A stretch of DNA of 6,296 nucleotides from positions 3,736 to 10,031 of the forward strand of contig DHDT01000035.1 of assembly GCA_002399505.1 (NCBI GenBank). The letters run 5' to 3'. This document shows, in pieces, positions 6,022 through 6,296 of this stretch. Origin of the DNA: Caryophanales bacterium UBA4869 (GTDB lineage: Bacteria; Bacillota_I; Bacilli_A; RFN20; CAG-288). The notes beneath the pieces were generated by a model. It saw nothing but the letters and a program-made list of their open reading frames with translations. It had not been told where the DNA came from and ran no database searches. The stretch's first letter is position 1. The number at the start of each line of letters is the position of its first letter. The position numbers and the translations under genes were made by a program.

Positions 6022-6296
6022 TATCGAAGCAGATTTGAGTCTTCTCTCTAAGTGTGACTTTATCCGTGCCACCTTAAAGGATGACTCTCTTTTTCTTCAG
6101 GTAGTAGCTGATCAAGACGAAGGAGAGGAAGATGACGAAGAAGACGATGATGACTGCTGCTGTGGAATGAACGGACATCTTTTTACTATTGTCTTCCAGG
6201 GTGTTAAGGACTTTGAAAAAACTGAAGAAGAATATGACAGCTATAAGACTGAAAAAATAATTGTTTCGAAAGATAGCATCTTTTGGAATATGCAGG
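6008..6296 (+). CDS. Hypothetical acidic protein, 5' part, cut by the window end
   Basis: An open frame of 96 codons starts at the ATG at 6008 and runs off the window without a stop. No family is recognised. The visible part is soluble and strongly acidic. After an N-terminal stretch with alternating hydrophobic residues (about 17-34, including SLFLQVVAD), residues 36-49 are almost all Asp or Glu, followed at once by three cysteines (50-52) and Gly. The text then resumes as strand-like sequence, GHLFTIVFQGVKDF at about 57-70, and a charged segment. The acidic-Cys run looks like a surface loop inserted between two beta strands and could bind metal or be disordered. The gene overlaps the membrane protein gene by 14 bases and has a good internal ribosome binding site, so it is very probably real and co-translated. 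Total length and C-terminal domains cannot be seen. Confidence 0.75.
   Translation, partial: MKQSDIEADLSLLSKCDFIRATLKDDSLFLQVVADQDEGEEDDEEDDDDCCCGMNGHLFTIVFQGVKDFEKTEEEYDSYKTEKIIVSKDSIFWNMQ

Noticed and set aside
5824..6072. 82-codon minus-strand frame over the membrane protein gene end
   Set aside because: It covers two plus-strand genes with good starts, and its Arg/Ser-rich product looks like an antisense shadow.
1..6296. Mycoplasma-type code with TGA read as tryptophan
   Set aside because: Two genes end in TGA exactly at operon-style overlaps, and tryptophans are encoded by TGG, so the standard bacterial code fits.
1..6296. Mobile element, defence island, toxin-antitoxin or CRISPR
   Set aside because: No transposase, integrase, nuclease, direct-repeat array or terminal repeats were seen; gene order and composition look like ordinary chromosome.

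Overview
The window reads as a compact, single-strand (+) piece of a chromosome from a low-to-middling GC Gram-positive-type bacterium, most likely Bacillota in the broad sense (Erysipelotrichia or Bacilli relatives, or lineages near the Mollicutes). This rests on A/T-leaning codon use, AGGA/GAGG-type ribosome binding sites, TATAAT-like promoters, a YebC protein of the B. subtilis YeeI / E. coli YeeN type, and a very large fused ABC ATPase-permease of the kind common in these groups. TGA closes two genes (at 1255-1257 and 6019-6021) and tryptophan is written TGG, which argues for the standard bacterial code rather than the Mycoplasma/Spiroplasma code. The taxonomic call is an inference; no rRNA or other definitive marker is present.

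Region 1 (1-4670) is one tightly packed transcription unit of four genes. These are the 3' end of an alpha/beta hydrolase resembling proline iminopeptidase; an unrecognised soluble protein with a beta-propeller-like repeat pattern (247-1257); an unrecognised, probably helical soluble protein (1250-1897); and a 923-residue ABC transporter with an N-terminal ATPase, four membrane segments and an ectodomain of about 490 residues (1899-4670). Junctions are a 1-base overlap, an 8-base overlap and a 1-base gap, so translation is probably coupled. The promoter lies upstream of the window, and I see no hairpin terminator after the transporter.

Region 2 (4671-5580) is a self-contained yebC-family gene. 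It has its own promoter with dyad symmetry between the -35 and -10 boxes, a short leader with a second small inverted repeat beside a good ribosome binding site, and a clear intrinsic terminator at 5549-5575.

Region 3 (5581-6296) starts with an extended -10 promoter. It then carries a small two-helix membrane protein (5626-6021) and, overlapping it by 14 bases, the start of an unrecognised soluble protein with an acidic run followed by three cysteines (6008 to the window edge).

The longest stretch without a gene is the 132 bases at 4671-4802, so no gene-free region exceeds 300 bases. I found no tRNA, rRNA, CRISPR array, insertion sequence or transposase. The ordinary parts are the peptidase fragment and yebC. 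The least explained part is the pair of unknown cytosolic proteins translationally linked to the large-ectodomain ABC transporter.
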